A DNA stretch of 64,000 bases, from positions 1,426,001-1,490,000 of the forward strand of contig NZ_JAUTAN010000001.1 of NCBI RefSeq assembly GCF_030818655.1. The letters run 5' to 3'. This DNA comes from Nocardioides zeae (GTDB lineage Bacteria; Actinomycetota; Actinomycetes; Propionibacteriales; Nocardioidaceae). The translations under genes and the position numbers were made by a program. This document shows positions 34,739 to 43,940 of the stretch, in pieces. How positions within the stretch are numbered: the stretch's first letter is position 1; each line of letters starts with the position of its first letter. The notes beneath the pieces are model-generated. The model was given only the letters and a program-made list of their open reading frames with translations, was not told the origin of the DNA and searched no databases.

Positions 34739-37700
34739 CGGACCTTCACCGCCCGCACCGACAGGCCGGCCGCCTCGCGGTCCCACGTGCCGGGCGCGAC
34801 CCCCTCCGCACGGAGCAGGTCCTTGCGCGGCTTGGCGGTGACCGTCAGCGGCAGGGCGTCGACGACCCGCACGTAGCGCGGGACCATGAAGTGCGCGAGT
34901 CGCTCCTGCAGGTGGACGCAGAGCGTGAGGGGGTCCGGTGGCGGGCCACCGGGCGGGCCCGCCACCACGAGCAGCACGTCGTCCTCGCCGTCGGCGCAGG
35001 GCACCGCCACCGCGGCGGCCTCCCGCACCGCCGGGTGTGCCAGGGCCTGGGCCTCCACCTCGAACGACGAGATGTTCTCGCCGCGCCGACGGATCGCGTC
35101 CTTGATCCGGTCGACGAACACCAGCGACCCGTCCGGCAGCTGGCGGAAGCTGTCGCCGGTGTGGAACCAGCCCTGCCTCCAGGCGGCGGCCGTGGCCTCG
35201 GGCCGCCCGAGGTAGCCGTGGCCGAACGACCACGGTCGGTGCGGACGCAGCACGAGCTCACCCACCTCCCCGGCCGACACCTCCGACCCGTCGCGTTCGA
35301 CGACACGGGCCTCCACCCCCGCACGTGGCCGTCCCGCGAGCATCGGCACCGCCGGGGCATCGAGGGCCATCACCGGGCACGCCACCTCCGTCATGTTGAA
35401 GAGGGCGTGCACGCGGACGCCGAAGCGCCGACGCAGCTCGTCGGCGGAGGCGCCGAGGGGGATGACGAACATCTCGCGGAGCGGGTGGGCGCGGTCCGCG
35501 GGACCGGGTGGCTGCTGGAGCAGGTACGACGCCATCACGCCCAGCAAGGTGCAGGAGGTCACCTTCCGCTCGCGCACGACGTCCCAGAAGGTCGACGTGC
35601 GGAAGGACGGCACCACGGCCACCGACGCCCCGTGCAGCAGCATGCCGTAGACACCGATGGTGCCGCCCGCGTGGAACAGCGGCAGCTGCAGCAGGTAGCG
35701 GTCTGCGGGAGTGGTGCGCCCCCCGAAGGCCGCGGCGGCGCTGGAGTAGAGGTGCGCGTACGACGACAGCACGCCCTTCGAGGGGCCCGTCGTGCCCGAG
35801 GTGTAGATGATGCTCTGGGTGTCCTCGGCCCGCACCGGCTCGCCGGGCGGCTCGAAGACGTCGGCGTCCAGTCCCAGGACCACGGTGATGCCCCGCTCGG
35901 CCAGGGCGGCGACCTCGTCGGGCACCGTCTCGCCCGGGGCCGGCACCAGGACGACGGTGGTCAGGCTGCACACCGCCACGTCGAGGAGGTGCACGGCCAG
36001 GGACGGGCGCGTCACGAGGATCCGCGCACCGCAGTCGGCCACGACGTGCTCCAGCATGGCGCCGCGGTAGGCGACGTTGATCGGCACGACGACCGCCCCC
36101 GCGAGGTTGGTGCCGAACCAGGTCCGCAGCGCGTCGGGGCCGTTCGGCAGCCACGACAGCACGTGGTCACGCTGTCGGACGCCGAGCTGCTGCAGACCCG
36201 CTGCGGTCCGCTCGGACCGGTGCAGGAGCGTCGCGTAGTCCCACGTCCGGCCGTCCTCGAACACCGCGAAGGGTGCATCCGGCGTGCGCCGCGCCCGGTA
36301 CCGCAGGAGGGGCTCCACCACGCACTGCCGGGGAGACGGCACCGTGGGGTCGCCGGGGTCGAGCAGCGGCGGGTCGGCCGGCGCAGGGTCGGCCGGTGCA
36401 GGGTCAGGGGGGACCGGACCGGGCGCGGCCCTCGTGGCCGACGCCGCCGATGCGTCCGAACCGGACCGCGGGCCGACCTCGAGGAGCAGCCGGCTGGCGC
36501 TGCCGCAGCCGTGGACGACCGACTGCTCGGTCACGGGGCGCAGCCCGTCCGCGACCATCCGGTCGAGCCCGGGGTTGCGGTCGTGCTGCGGGTGGTTCCC
36601 ACAGGTCACGTGCAGGCGCAGGCGGTGCCCGGCCGGCACGTGCCACGCCGTGTCGCCGAGCAGCACCTCGGACGTCGTGGCGGCACCGGCCCGGAGCGGG
36701 TCGGGTCGGTGGTGGCCCTCGGCGAGGAGCGTCGAGCGCAGGTCCGGACCGACGTCGCACAGCCGCACCGCGAGGTCGGTCGTGGTGGGGTCGATGTCGT
36801 GGTCGAGCACCAGGCGCTGGCGACCGACGAGCAGCAGGTCCTCGGTCAGCGGCGCCGACGTCCAGGTCACGACGTCGGCGCGCCCGCAGAGGTGGGACTG
36901 CTCCTGCGGACCCGCGACCTGGGTGCCCAGCTGGAGCACCCGCCCGCCGTGGGTGCGGACCGGGTCGTCCGCGTCGTACGTGAAGCGGACGGACGCACTC
37001 GCGCCGTCGCCCGCGGGCCGAGCTCGCTGAGCGGGGTGCGGCTCGTGCACGAGCGGTCCGGGCGCGCCCGGAGCGTGCTCGCCGTGCGGCACCAACGGCA
37101 CCTCCACGTGCGTGGTGCCGGGCGGTGGCCAGGCCGGGGCCGAGAGCCAGCGGTTCGGCCCCATCGCGAAGTAGTGGACAGCGTCCCCGCGCTCCTCCTC
37201 GGCGCCGGAGCCGTCCGCGTCGCCGCGGCCGACGTGGCGGTCGAAGAACTCCAGGTGCCGTCGCGCGAGACCACCGCCCAGAGCCGAGCCGAGCACGCCC
37301 GTGTTGACGGTGCCGCAGACCTGCGGCAGCTGGCCGCCGTGCACCCACGGGCCGACGACGAGCTCGTGGCCGACGTGGGGGTGGCGATCGACCAACGCGC
37401 GGTGCAGCGACACCGTGCCGTGGAGGAAGACGTCGAACCACCCGCCGACCGAGAGCGTCGGGATCTCGACGCCGTCGAGGTCGAGCTCGGACATGGTGGC
37501 GCGACGGCCCTCGACCACGTCGCGGAGCCGACCGGGGAACCCCTCGACGTCCAGGATCTCGGCCGCGGGCCGCGCCAGGACGGCGCACTCGGGGTCGGTG
37601 AGGAGCGCGGTGATCTCCTCGAGCACCCGGGGGTCCGTGCGGTGCCCTGCCGCGGCGCGCCGGCGGACCCACTCCGCGGCGGTGAGGGCCAGCCAGCTCG

Positions 37701-38949
37701 TCAGGTGGTCGAGCCGCAGGGCACCACCGGTCTGTTCCCGGTCGAACCCGGCGGACGTCGACATCGTGGGGGCGATGGCCCGCAGGTGGGGCGGACGCTC
37801 GGCGGCCGCGAGCCACTGCACGATCGCCTGGTAGGACGTCCCGGCCATGACGACGTTGCCGTCGCACCACGGCTGCGCAGCGATCCACTCGATGGTGTCG
37901 TGGCCGTCCGGGCCCTCCTGGGACCAGTCGAGCGGCGTCCACGGGCCGTCCGAGGCGAACCGGCCCCGCGTGTCCTGCACGACCGCCGCGTAGCCCCCGT
38001 CGACGCACTGGGCGGGGCTGAGGGTCCCCAGCGGTGCCGCCGACTTGTCGTAGGGGGTGCGGAACAGCACGACGGGCCGTGGCGCGTCGCCCTCGCGACG
38101 CCACACGTCCGCGCGCAGCAGCGTGCCGTCGCGCATCGGCACCGCCAGGTCGTGCTCGACCACCGTCCGGACGGGCGGGGGCGTGTTCGTGGCCCCCGCG
38201 CGGGCCACGCGGGTCATCGTGGCGCGGGCGTCGGCTGCACCGGCGAGGGGCTCGACGTTCACCACCGGCCCCACCGCCACGTGCCCGGGGCGTTCGAGCA
38301 ACCAGACGACGGTTGCAGCGACGTCCTCGGGCGACAGCACCAGGTCGGGGTCGATCCCGAGCGCGGCCGGATCGGCGGCCAGCGGGGTGGCCACCCATCC
38401 GGGACACACGGCATGGGCGTGGATGCCGTGGTCACGGTTCTCGAGGTGCGTCAGCTCCGTCAGGTGCTGCAGGGCCCTCTTGCTCACGCCGTAGGCGCCG
38501 CTGCCGTGCACGGCCGTCCCGCCGACCGCCGAGCCGACGTGGACGATCCAGCCACGCCCCCGGCGTCGCATGCCGGGCAGCACGGCACGCGTGAGCGCGA
38601 AGGGCACCGTGACGTTGAGCAGGATCTGCTTGTGCCACGAGCCGTCGTCGACCTCGTGCAGCTCGCCCAGGCGGACCGCGCCCGCGCAGCCGACGAGGGC
38701 CTCGATCGGTCCGGCGAGGGCCTCCGCGCGGGCCACCACGGCGTCGACCCCACCGGTCTCCCGCAGGTCCGCGGGCGCGACGTCGGCGCGTCCACCCTCG
38801 GCGCGGATCGCCGCCGCGACCCGCTCCAGCTCGTCGCGCCGCCGCGCCACGAGCACGACGTGGCAGCCGGCGCGCGCCAGGGCTCGGGCGGTCGCCTCAC
38901 CGATCCCCGAGGACGCGCCCGTGACGAGCGCGGTGCCGGGGGCCGTCAC
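34735..38949 (-). CDS. Trifunctional fusion: SDR reductase + CocE/NonD hydrolase + CaiC-like acyl-CoA ligase
   Basis: A single uninterrupted frame encodes 1404 residues. Residues 1-240 are a complete SDR with TGASSGIG (10-17), Ser140, Tyr153 and Lys157. Residues 255-825 are a CocE/NonD (S15-like) hydrolase with Ser372 in GTSY, Asp506 in GGWFDVF and His538 in GPWVHG. Residues 826-875 form a Pro/Ala/Asp linker with a repeated PADPA unit. Residues 876-1404 are an acyl-CoA ligase resembling CaiC, with YTSGTTGPSKG (1049-1059), HTGD (1263-1266) and Lys1373. All three active sites look intact. The CocE/NonD family is named partly after NonD of the nonactin cluster, where ketoreductases and the CoA ligase NonL are separate proteins. 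It probably reduces, (de)acylates and activates pathway intermediates. GTGA overlaps join both neighbours. Confidence 0.9.
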   Translation of the reverse strand: MTAPGTALVTGASSGIGEATARALARAGCHVVLVARRRDELERVAAAIRAEGGRADVAPADLRETGGVDAVVARAEALAGPIEALVGCAGAVRLGELHEVDDGSWHKQILLNVTVPFALTRAVLPGMRRRGRGWIVHVGSAVGGTAVHGSGAYGVSKRALQHLTELTHLENRDHGIHAHAVCPGWVATPLAADPAALGIDPDLVLSPEDVAATVVWLLERPGHVAVGPVVNVEPLAGAADARATMTRVARAGATNTPPPVRTVVEHDLAVPMRDGTLLRADVWRREGDAPRPVVLFRTPYDKSAAPLGTLSPAQCVDGGYAAVVQDTRGRFASDGPWTPLDWSQEGPDGHDTIEWIAAQPWCDGNVVMAGTSYQAIVQWLAAAERPPHLRAIAPTMSTSAGFDREQTGGALRLDHLTSWLALTAAEWVRRRAAAGHRTDPRVLEEITALLTDPECAVLARPAAEILDVEGFPGRLRDVVEGRRATMSELDLDGVEIPTLSVGGWFDVFLHGTVSLHRALVDRHPHVGHELVVGPWVHGGQLPQVCGTVNTGVLGSALGGGLARRHLEFFDRHVGRGDADGSGAEEERGDAVHYFAMGPNRWLSAPAWPPPGTTHVEVPLVPHGEHAPGAPGPLVHEPHPAQRARPAGDGASASVRFTYDADDPVRTHGGRVLQLGTQVAGPQEQSHLCGRADVVTWTSAPLTEDLLLVGRQRLVLDHDIDPTTTDLAVRLCDVGPDLRSTLLAEGHHRPDPLRAGAATTSEVLLGDTAWHVPAGHRLRLHVTCGNHPQHDRNPGLDRMVADGLRPVTEQSVVHGCGSASRLLLEVGPRSGSDASAASATRAAPGPVPPDPAPADPAPADPPLLDPGDPTVPSPRQCVVEPLLRYRARRTPDAPFAVFEDGRTWDYATLLHRSERTAAGLQQLGVRQRDHVLSWLPNGPDALRTWFGTNLAGAVVVPINVAYRGAMLEHVVADCGARILVTRPSLAVHLLDVAVCSLTTVVLVPAPGETVPDEVAALAERGITVVLGLDADVFEPPGEPVRAEDTQSIIYTSGTTGPSKGVLSSYAHLYSSAAAAFGGRTTPADRYLLQLPLFHAGGTIGVYGMLLHGASVAVVPSFRTSTFWDVVRERKVTSCTLLGVMASYLLQQPPGPADRAHPLREMFVIPLGASADELRRRFGVRVHALFNMTEVACPVMALDAPAVPMLAGRPRAGVEARVVERDGSEVSAGEVGELVLRPHRPWSFGHGYLGRPEATAAAWRQGWFHTGDSFRQLPDGSLVFVDRIKDAIRRRGENISSFEVEAQALAHPAVREAAAVAVPCADGEDDVLLVVAGPPGGPPPDPLTLCVHLQERLAHFMVPRYVRVVDALPLTVTAKPRKDLLRAEGVAPGTWDREAAGLSVRAVKVR

Positions 38950-40457
38950 CGGTCACCGCCGTCCGCGCTCGTGTCGATCCAGCCCAGTCCGAAACCGCCG
39001 TCCACCCGCAGGTGTGTGCCGGTCACGGCCGCGGCGTGGGGCGAGAGCAGGTGACCCAGCACGGGGGCGACCTCCTCGGCGCTCCCGACCCGGCCGAGGG
39101 GGATCCGACTGATCCAGCCGTTGCGGTACGCCGGACCCGCCGCATCCCCCATGTCGGTGGCGATGATGCCCGGTGCGGCGACGTTGTAGCGGAGGCCGTG
39201 GCGGCCGACGGACACGGCGAGCGCGCGGGCGTGCTGCGTCAGCGCCGCCTTGCTCGGGCCGTAGTGCTCGAGAAGGGGGACGGGCACCAGCGTGTGGCTC
39301 ACCGAGGAGACGGCGACGCTGGCGCCCCGGTGGGCCGTCTCGACCCACCGGGTCGTCAAGGCCTCGGTGACGTGGGCGCAGCTGAAGAAGTTGATCTCGA
39401 ACGTACGGCGCCGGGTGGCGTCGTCGTCGGGTGCCGCGAGTCCGAGGTGACCCGCGGCGTACACGAGGTCGTCGACCCGTCCGGCTGCCCTCCAAGCCCG
39501 CGGCGCGAGTGCCGCCGCCGCGCCCGGGTCGGCGAGGTCCACCGACAACGTCCACGCCCGGCGCCCCTGCCGCACGACCTCGTCGGCCAGGTCCGCGAGC
39601 GCGTCCTCGCGGCGCGCCGCGACGACGAGGTCGGCACCGCGGCGGGCGAGGTGCAGCGCGGCGGCGCGCCCGATGCCGCTGCTCGCCCCGGTGACGAGGA
39701 CGGTGCGTCCCAGCAGGTCCTCGGGGGGCAGCGGGGAGAGGTCCTCGGATCCGGGGAGCGCTGTCGGCGTGTCCGTCGGTCGTCGCCGGGCCGGGCGACC
39801 GCTACCGGGACGTGCCACGGCCGGGAAGAGCCCGAGCGACGCGCCCCCGTCGACGGGCAGGGTCTCGCCGACGAGGTAGCTGCTGGCCGGGTCGGTGAAC
39901 AACCGCAGCGCGGCGGCCACGTCCCGCACGCCGACGTCGCGGCGCAGCGGCTGGTAGCGGTGGCGTGCGCGCTGCTCCGCCGCGGTGAGCCGGTGCCCGA
40001 AGATCGGGGAGAAGCCCAGACGCACGGTGTTGAGGAGCGCGCCACGCGCGGCGTAGGTGACGGCCAGGTCCTGCCACCAGGCCAGGTCGGCGGCGACCTG
40101 GCCCGCGAGCTCCGGCTCGAGCAGGGGCGGAGAGCCCCCGAGGTCGGTCACCAGCACCGCTCGAGCCGCCCCGCCGCGGGCGGCGCGCGCCAACGCACGG
40201 ACCACCGCTCCGCGGTCGAGGCCGGCCGGGGGCACGGCCCCGAGCGCCGTGCAGCCCATGAGCGGCACGACGACCACCGCCGCGTCCGCGTCGTGGGCCG
40301 TCGACTCGACCAGACCGGCGACACCGAGCGCGGCGCGCAGGGCGCCCACGACCGAGGACGGCTGGTCGGACGTGCCGAGGAGGACGCAGGGCGTCCCGAC
40401 GGCAGGCGGCGCGGTGGTGACGCGCTCGGGAGCGAGCGGGATCGGGGGGTGGGTCAT
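38946..40457 (-). CDS. Tandem SDR protein with degenerate first domain
   Basis: This 503-residue protein holds two SDR domains. The second (about 245-503) is complete: TGASSGIGRAA, VSSVSHT (Ser) and YGPSK (Tyr, Lys), and AGIIAT-type loop APGIIATDMG. The first (about 20-225) keeps the SDR ending (LFTDPASSYLVGETLPVDGGASLG) and overall pattern but lacks TGxxxGxG and a clear Tyr-x3-Lys, so it is probably a non-catalytic, structural domain. A Pro/Arg/Thr linker separates them. It is likely one of the four ketoreductases of the pathway. ATGA and GTGA overlaps join it to neighbours. Confidence 0.85.
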   Translation of the reverse strand: MTHPPIPLAPERVTTAPPAVGTPCVLLGTSDQPSSVVGALRAALGVAGLVESTAHDADAAVVVVPLMGCTALGAVPPAGLDRGAVVRALARAARGGAARAVLVTDLGGSPPLLEPELAGQVAADLAWWQDLAVTYAARGALLNTVRLGFSPIFGHRLTAAEQRARHRYQPLRRDVGVRDVAAALRLFTDPASSYLVGETLPVDGGASLGLFPAVARPGSGRPARRRPTDTPTALPGSEDLSPLPPEDLLGRTVLVTGASSGIGRAAALHLARRGADLVVAARREDALADLADEVVRQGRRAWTLSVDLADPGAAAALAPRAWRAAGRVDDLVYAAGHLGLAAPDDDATRRRTFEINFFSCAHVTEALTTRWVETAHRGASVAVSSVSHTLVPVPLLEHYGPSKAALTQHARALAVSVGRHGLRYNVAAPGIIATDMGDAAGPAYRNGWISRIPLGRVGSAEEVAPVLGHLLSPHAAAVTGTHLRVDGGFGLGWIDTSADGGDR

Positions 40458-41773
40458 CGCAGGGTTCCTCCCTCGAGCTGGAGCAGCATGCTGGTGGCGT
40501 CGCCCCCGGCGCCCGACGTGACGACGAGCGCGGCGTCACCGTCGTGGGGCGTCCCGGCGGCCCCGACGGGCCGCGCGAGGAGGCGCTCGTACGGCGTGAG
40601 ACAGCCGGCGCTGGGGGCGACCCGGCCGTCGGCGAGCATCTGGACGGCAGAGATCAGCTTCACGAGGCCACCGGTGCCGGCGACGTGGCCGAACACGGCC
40701 TCCTGGTTGGTCACCAACAGCTCGTCGTCGTGACCTGTACGCCGTCGGACGCCGAGGAGCGCGTCGCAGAAGTGGTCCTCGACGAAGCGATTGCCGTCGG
40801 CGTAGTCGCTCAGGAAGGCGACGTCGCCGAGCCCCCGCCCGCTGCGGTCGAGGAGCGACAGCACGTCGGCGACGACGTTGTCCGGCGGCCCCGTCGCGAC
40901 CGCGGACGGACCGTTGCTGCGGGACGTGGCGGCCAGGACCCGCAAGGCGGGCCGGTCGATGCGTGCGGTCAACGAGGTGCGCTCCAGCACCACGGCCACC
41001 GCTCCCTCCCCGGTCGCGTTGCCGCTCTGCACACGGTCGTGCGGGCGGACGTCGCGCGGGTCGTCGCTCAGGGAGGAGGCGCGGTAGCCGCTGCGGCCCT
41101 CGAAGGACGTTCCCGCCACGAACACCGGGTCGACCGTCGTGTCGACCCCCACGACGACGGCACGGTCGATCTCCCCGGCGAGGAGCAGCTGGTGCACGAG
41201 ATGGACGGCGCGCAGCGCCACGTTGCACGACCCCGCGACGCTCAGGGTCGGGCAGCCCGTGCCGAGGCTGGAGGCAACGGTCCCGACGACGCTCGCCGGG
41301 GTCCCGGTCATCCAGTACCGCATGCCCAGCGCGGCCGGCCCCTCGGCGGCGATCGTGGCGTGGTAGTCCTCGAACTCCGGCGAGGCGAACTGCAGCGAGC
41401 AGGCGACGAGCAGCGAGCGCTCGTCGGAGAGGTCCGCGGCGCACAGTGCTGCGTCCGCGAGCGCGGAACGCACCGCGGCCAGCGCCATCCGAGCCGCCCG
41501 GGACGTCCGGGCGAGCCGCCGCTCGTCCAGCCCGGTGGCGGCCTGCTCGTCCCACGCGCCCACGGTGCCGGCGATCCGCAGCGGAAGTCCGGGCTGGTCG
41601 TACGGCGCCAGGCACGAGCGTCCCGCGCCCACCACTTCGAAGAAGGTCGCGAGGTCCGTGCAGGCCGCGCCCGGGCCCGGCAGCACCACGCCCGCGCCCG
41701 CCAGCGTCACCGAGAGCGTTCCCGCGGGACCGCGCGTCCCCCGGGTCGACCGGGACGACGCCTCAGCGCTCAC
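40454..41773 (-). CDS. Atypical KAS I/II-type ketosynthase A (NonJ/NonK-like candidate)
   Basis: This 439-residue thiolase-fold protein keeps the nucleophile Cys183 (VAGSCNVAL) and the distal His363 (EAVFGHVAGTGG). The first catalytic His motif HGTGT is replaced by ADGNR around 325-329, and the Lys of KSxxGH is Glu358. The neighbouring ketosynthase has the same replacements, so the two may form a pair. In nonactin biosynthesis the KS pair NonJ/NonK forms C-O ester bonds instead of C-C bonds. The altered active site here would suit a non-decarboxylative acyl transfer (inference). GTG start overlaps the upstream gene by 11 bases. Confidence 0.83.
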   Translation of the reverse strand: MSAEASSRSTRGTRGPAGTLSVTLAGAGVVLPGPGAACTDLATFFEVVGAGRSCLAPYDQPGLPLRIAGTVGAWDEQAATGLDERRLARTSRAARMALAAVRSALADAALCAADLSDERSLLVACSLQFASPEFEDYHATIAAEGPAALGMRYWMTGTPASVVGTVASSLGTGCPTLSVAGSCNVALRAVHLVHQLLLAGEIDRAVVVGVDTTVDPVFVAGTSFEGRSGYRASSLSDDPRDVRPHDRVQSGNATGEGAVAVVLERTSLTARIDRPALRVLAATSRSNGPSAVATGPPDNVVADVLSLLDRSGRGLGDVAFLSDYADGNRFVEDHFCDALLGVRRRTGHDDELLVTNQEAVFGHVAGTGGLVKLISAVQMLADGRVAPSAGCLTPYERLLARPVGAAGTPHDGDAALVVTSGAGGDATSMLLQLEGGTLR

Positions 41774-43088
41774 GGTCGGCCCCCAGCAGCAGGGCGCTGT
41801 TGACGCCACCGATCTGGTAGTTGAACGAGAGGGCGTGCTCGAACGCGCGGCGCCGCACGGCGGTGCCGGCCACGGGGTCGAAGGTGAGGACCGGCGATGG
41901 CTCCTCGCACCCGGCGGACGGGCACACGGCACGCTCGCGCATCATCATGAGGGTCAGCGCGGCGCCCAGGTTGCCCAGGGGTGCGCCGCTGTGCCCGAAG
42001 GCGCCCTCCTGCGAGGACACGAGCAGGTCGTTCGGCGTGCCCCACAGAGCGGCGACCGCGTTGGCCTCGATGCGGGCGAACAGCGGATCGCCCTCGGCGC
42101 CGCCGTTGACGTACCCGATCTCGTCCAGGTCGAGGCGGGCCTGCTCCAGGCAGGCCCGGCTCGCCTCGACCAGCGCCGACCCGCTGGTGTCGATGCCCAC
42201 GGCGCTGCCGAGACCCGAGCGGGTGGTCGCCTGCGCGCGCACCGTCCCCCAGTTGGACGCTCCGCGGCGGTCCGCGCGCTCCCGGCTCTCCAGCACCAGC
42301 GTGACGGCTCCGTCGCCGTAGTTCATGCAGTCGCTGCGCGCGTCGTAGGGCCGCATGCGACGGTCGTGGCGCGGCGCGGCCGGGGGCTCGTCGTTGTGGC
42401 GGGCCTGCACGGGCTGCTCCCGTTCGACCACCTCGCGCAGCGCGTCACCGTGGAGCACGCGCTCGACGTCGAAGCGGTCCGCACCGGTCACGACGACCAG
42501 GTCGCTCTGCCGCGTGGCGATGAGGGTGCGGGCGATGCCGAGCAGCACCGCCGACGAGGCACAGCCGCAGCTGACCGTGAAGCTGGGCCCCTGGCTTGAG
42601 CACAACGAGGCCTGGACCGCGCCCACGTCGCTGTTGGTCCCGGCGATCACGAGGGCCACGAACAGCGACTTGGCACTCGCGGCGTCGATGGTGGCAGGGT
42701 CGGCGTCGTGCCACGCCCGGTAGGCGTCGTAGTTGCTGTCGACGCCTGCGCGGGCCGTCAGGACGGCGGCGTCGCGGAGGTCCCCGGCAGCGCGGTCGAG
42801 ACCGGCGTCGCGGGCGGCCTCGTCCAGGGCGACCGCCCCGTAGAGGTGCACGTCGGCGTAGCTGCGCAGGTGGCGGGCCGGCACCTCGGGGAACCGCGCG
42901 GCGAACTCCTCCCGCGCACCGTGGACGATGCCGTGGAAGAAGCCGTCGTTGTCGAGGTGCGAGCTACCTGTCGACGCGGTCCGCCACACGTCCGCAGCGG
43001 TGACGCTCGGGCGTCCGCCGGACCCAGGCAGGCAGAAGCCCATCCCCGTGACGACGGCGTCCCGCGCGCTGCGCTGCAAGGACGTCAC
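41763..43088 (-). CDS. Atypical KAS I/II-type ketosynthase B (partner of A)
   Basis: This 441-residue protein has Cys176 in SCGCASSAVLL and His366 in SQEGAFGHSGAPLG. The HGTGT histidine is replaced (VNGGAEGD, Gly330) and the catalytic Lys is Glu361. Glu five residues before the His is shared with ketosynthase A. Unlike the chain-length factors of aromatic type II PKSs, both A and B keep the cysteine. The GTG start overlaps the SDR stop (GTGA), and its 3' end overlaps the start of A, so stoichiometric expression is expected. Confidence 0.83.
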   Translation of the reverse strand: MTSLQRSARDAVVTGMGFCLPGSGGRPSVTAADVWRTASTGSSHLDNDGFFHGIVHGAREEFAARFPEVPARHLRSYADVHLYGAVALDEAARDAGLDRAAGDLRDAAVLTARAGVDSNYDAYRAWHDADPATIDAASAKSLFVALVIAGTNSDVGAVQASLCSSQGPSFTVSCGCASSAVLLGIARTLIATRQSDLVVVTGADRFDVERVLHGDALREVVEREQPVQARHNDEPPAAPRHDRRMRPYDARSDCMNYGDGAVTLVLESRERADRRGASNWGTVRAQATTRSGLGSAVGIDTSGSALVEASRACLEQARLDLDEIGYVNGGAEGDPLFARIEANAVAALWGTPNDLLVSSQEGAFGHSGAPLGNLGAALTLMMMRERAVCPSAGCEEPSPVLTFDPVAGTAVRRRAFEHALSFNYQIGGVNSALLLGADRER

Positions 43089-43882
43089 AGGACTCCGCCG
43101 TCCACCGCGACCGACTGGCCCGTGGCGCCGTCGGAGAGGTCGGAGAGCAGGAACAGGACGTGGTTCGCGACCTCCTGGGGCTGGACCATGCGGCGCAGGA
43201 TGGTTCCGTTGACGGCGCGCCGGAGGTAGCGCTCCCACGTCAGGTCAGCCGGCCCGTGGTGGCGGGCCAGGCTCGCCATGAACGCGTCGCCGTAGCGGTC
43301 GGCGTCAGTGGACGCAGGGCTCTCGACGAGCCCGGGGCTGACGGCGTTGACCCGGACGCCGAACGCGCCGAGCTCGGCCGCCAGGGACTGCATCAGACCG
43401 GTCAGCCCGAACTTCGAGGCACAGTAGGCCGTGTTGGCGGGCAGGCCGCGGGAACCGGCGATCGAGGTCACCAGGACGATCCCGCCGGAGCGCCGCTGCA
43501 TCATGGTCGGCACGACCGCGCGACACACCCGGTAGGCGCCCGTCAGGTTGATGTCGAGCGTGCGGTCCCACACCTCCTCGGGCAGGTCGCACAAGAACGC
43601 CTGGTCCCGCGCCTCGGCGGCGCAGTGCACCAGCCCGTCGACCGGGCCCAGTGCCTCGGCGACCTCGGTCACCGCCCGGCCCACCGCTGCGGTGTCGCGG
43701 AGGTCGGCGGGGGCGGCCCACGCCGTGCCGCCGTCCGTCGAGACGTCGCCGGCGACCCGCCGCAGCTCGGACTCGTTGCGGGCGAGCAGGCCGACCTGGG
43801 CGCCCTGGGCAGCGAGCGTGCGCGCGACGACCTCGCCGATGCCGCTGCTGGCGCCGGTCACGAGCACCGTGCGCCCGGCCAT
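43085..43882 (-). CDS. SDR-family oxidoreductase (ketoreductase)
   Basis: This 265-residue SDR has VLVTGASSGIGEVVAR at the N-terminus, Ser in VTSIAGSRG, Tyr-x3-Lys in YCASKFGL and the terminal IRRMVQPQEVAN and GQSVAVDGGVL. ATG 43882 gives the standard SDR N-terminus. In-frame starts at 43954 (GTG) and 43972 (ATG) would add 24-30 residues and overlap the upstream gene. Probable NADPH-dependent ketoreductase of a beta-ketoacyl intermediate. The 58 bases upstream contain no other gene. Confidence 0.87.
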   Translation of the reverse strand: MAGRTVLVTGASSGIGEVVARTLAAQGAQVGLLARNESELRRVAGDVSTDGGTAWAAPADLRDTAAVGRAVTEVAEALGPVDGLVHCAAEARDQAFLCDLPEEVWDRTLDINLTGAYRVCRAVVPTMMQRRSGGIVLVTSIAGSRGLPANTAYCASKFGLTGLMQSLAAELGAFGVRVNAVSPGLVESPASTDADRYGDAFMASLARHHGPADLTWERYLRRAVNGTILRRMVQPQEVANHVLFLLSDLSDGATGQSVAVDGGVL

Positions 43883-43940
43883 CAGGCCCGCGCCTCGGGC
43901 CTGCTCCAGCTGCGCCGGGGCCTGCGCGGCCGAGCTCGGG

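Noticed and set aside
34735..38949. The three-domain fusion being an assembly error
   Set aside because: The frame stays open through all three domains and through a repeated Pro/Ala/Asp linker; separate genes in this operon overlap by 4 bases with clear stops, none of which occurs at the junctions.
34198..39054. A 1618-codon open frame on the plus strand opposite the fusion gene
   Set aside because: It is Arg/Pro/Gly/His-rich low-complexity translation with no domain, antisense to a gene with three intact enzyme domains; long antisense frames are expected at this GC content.
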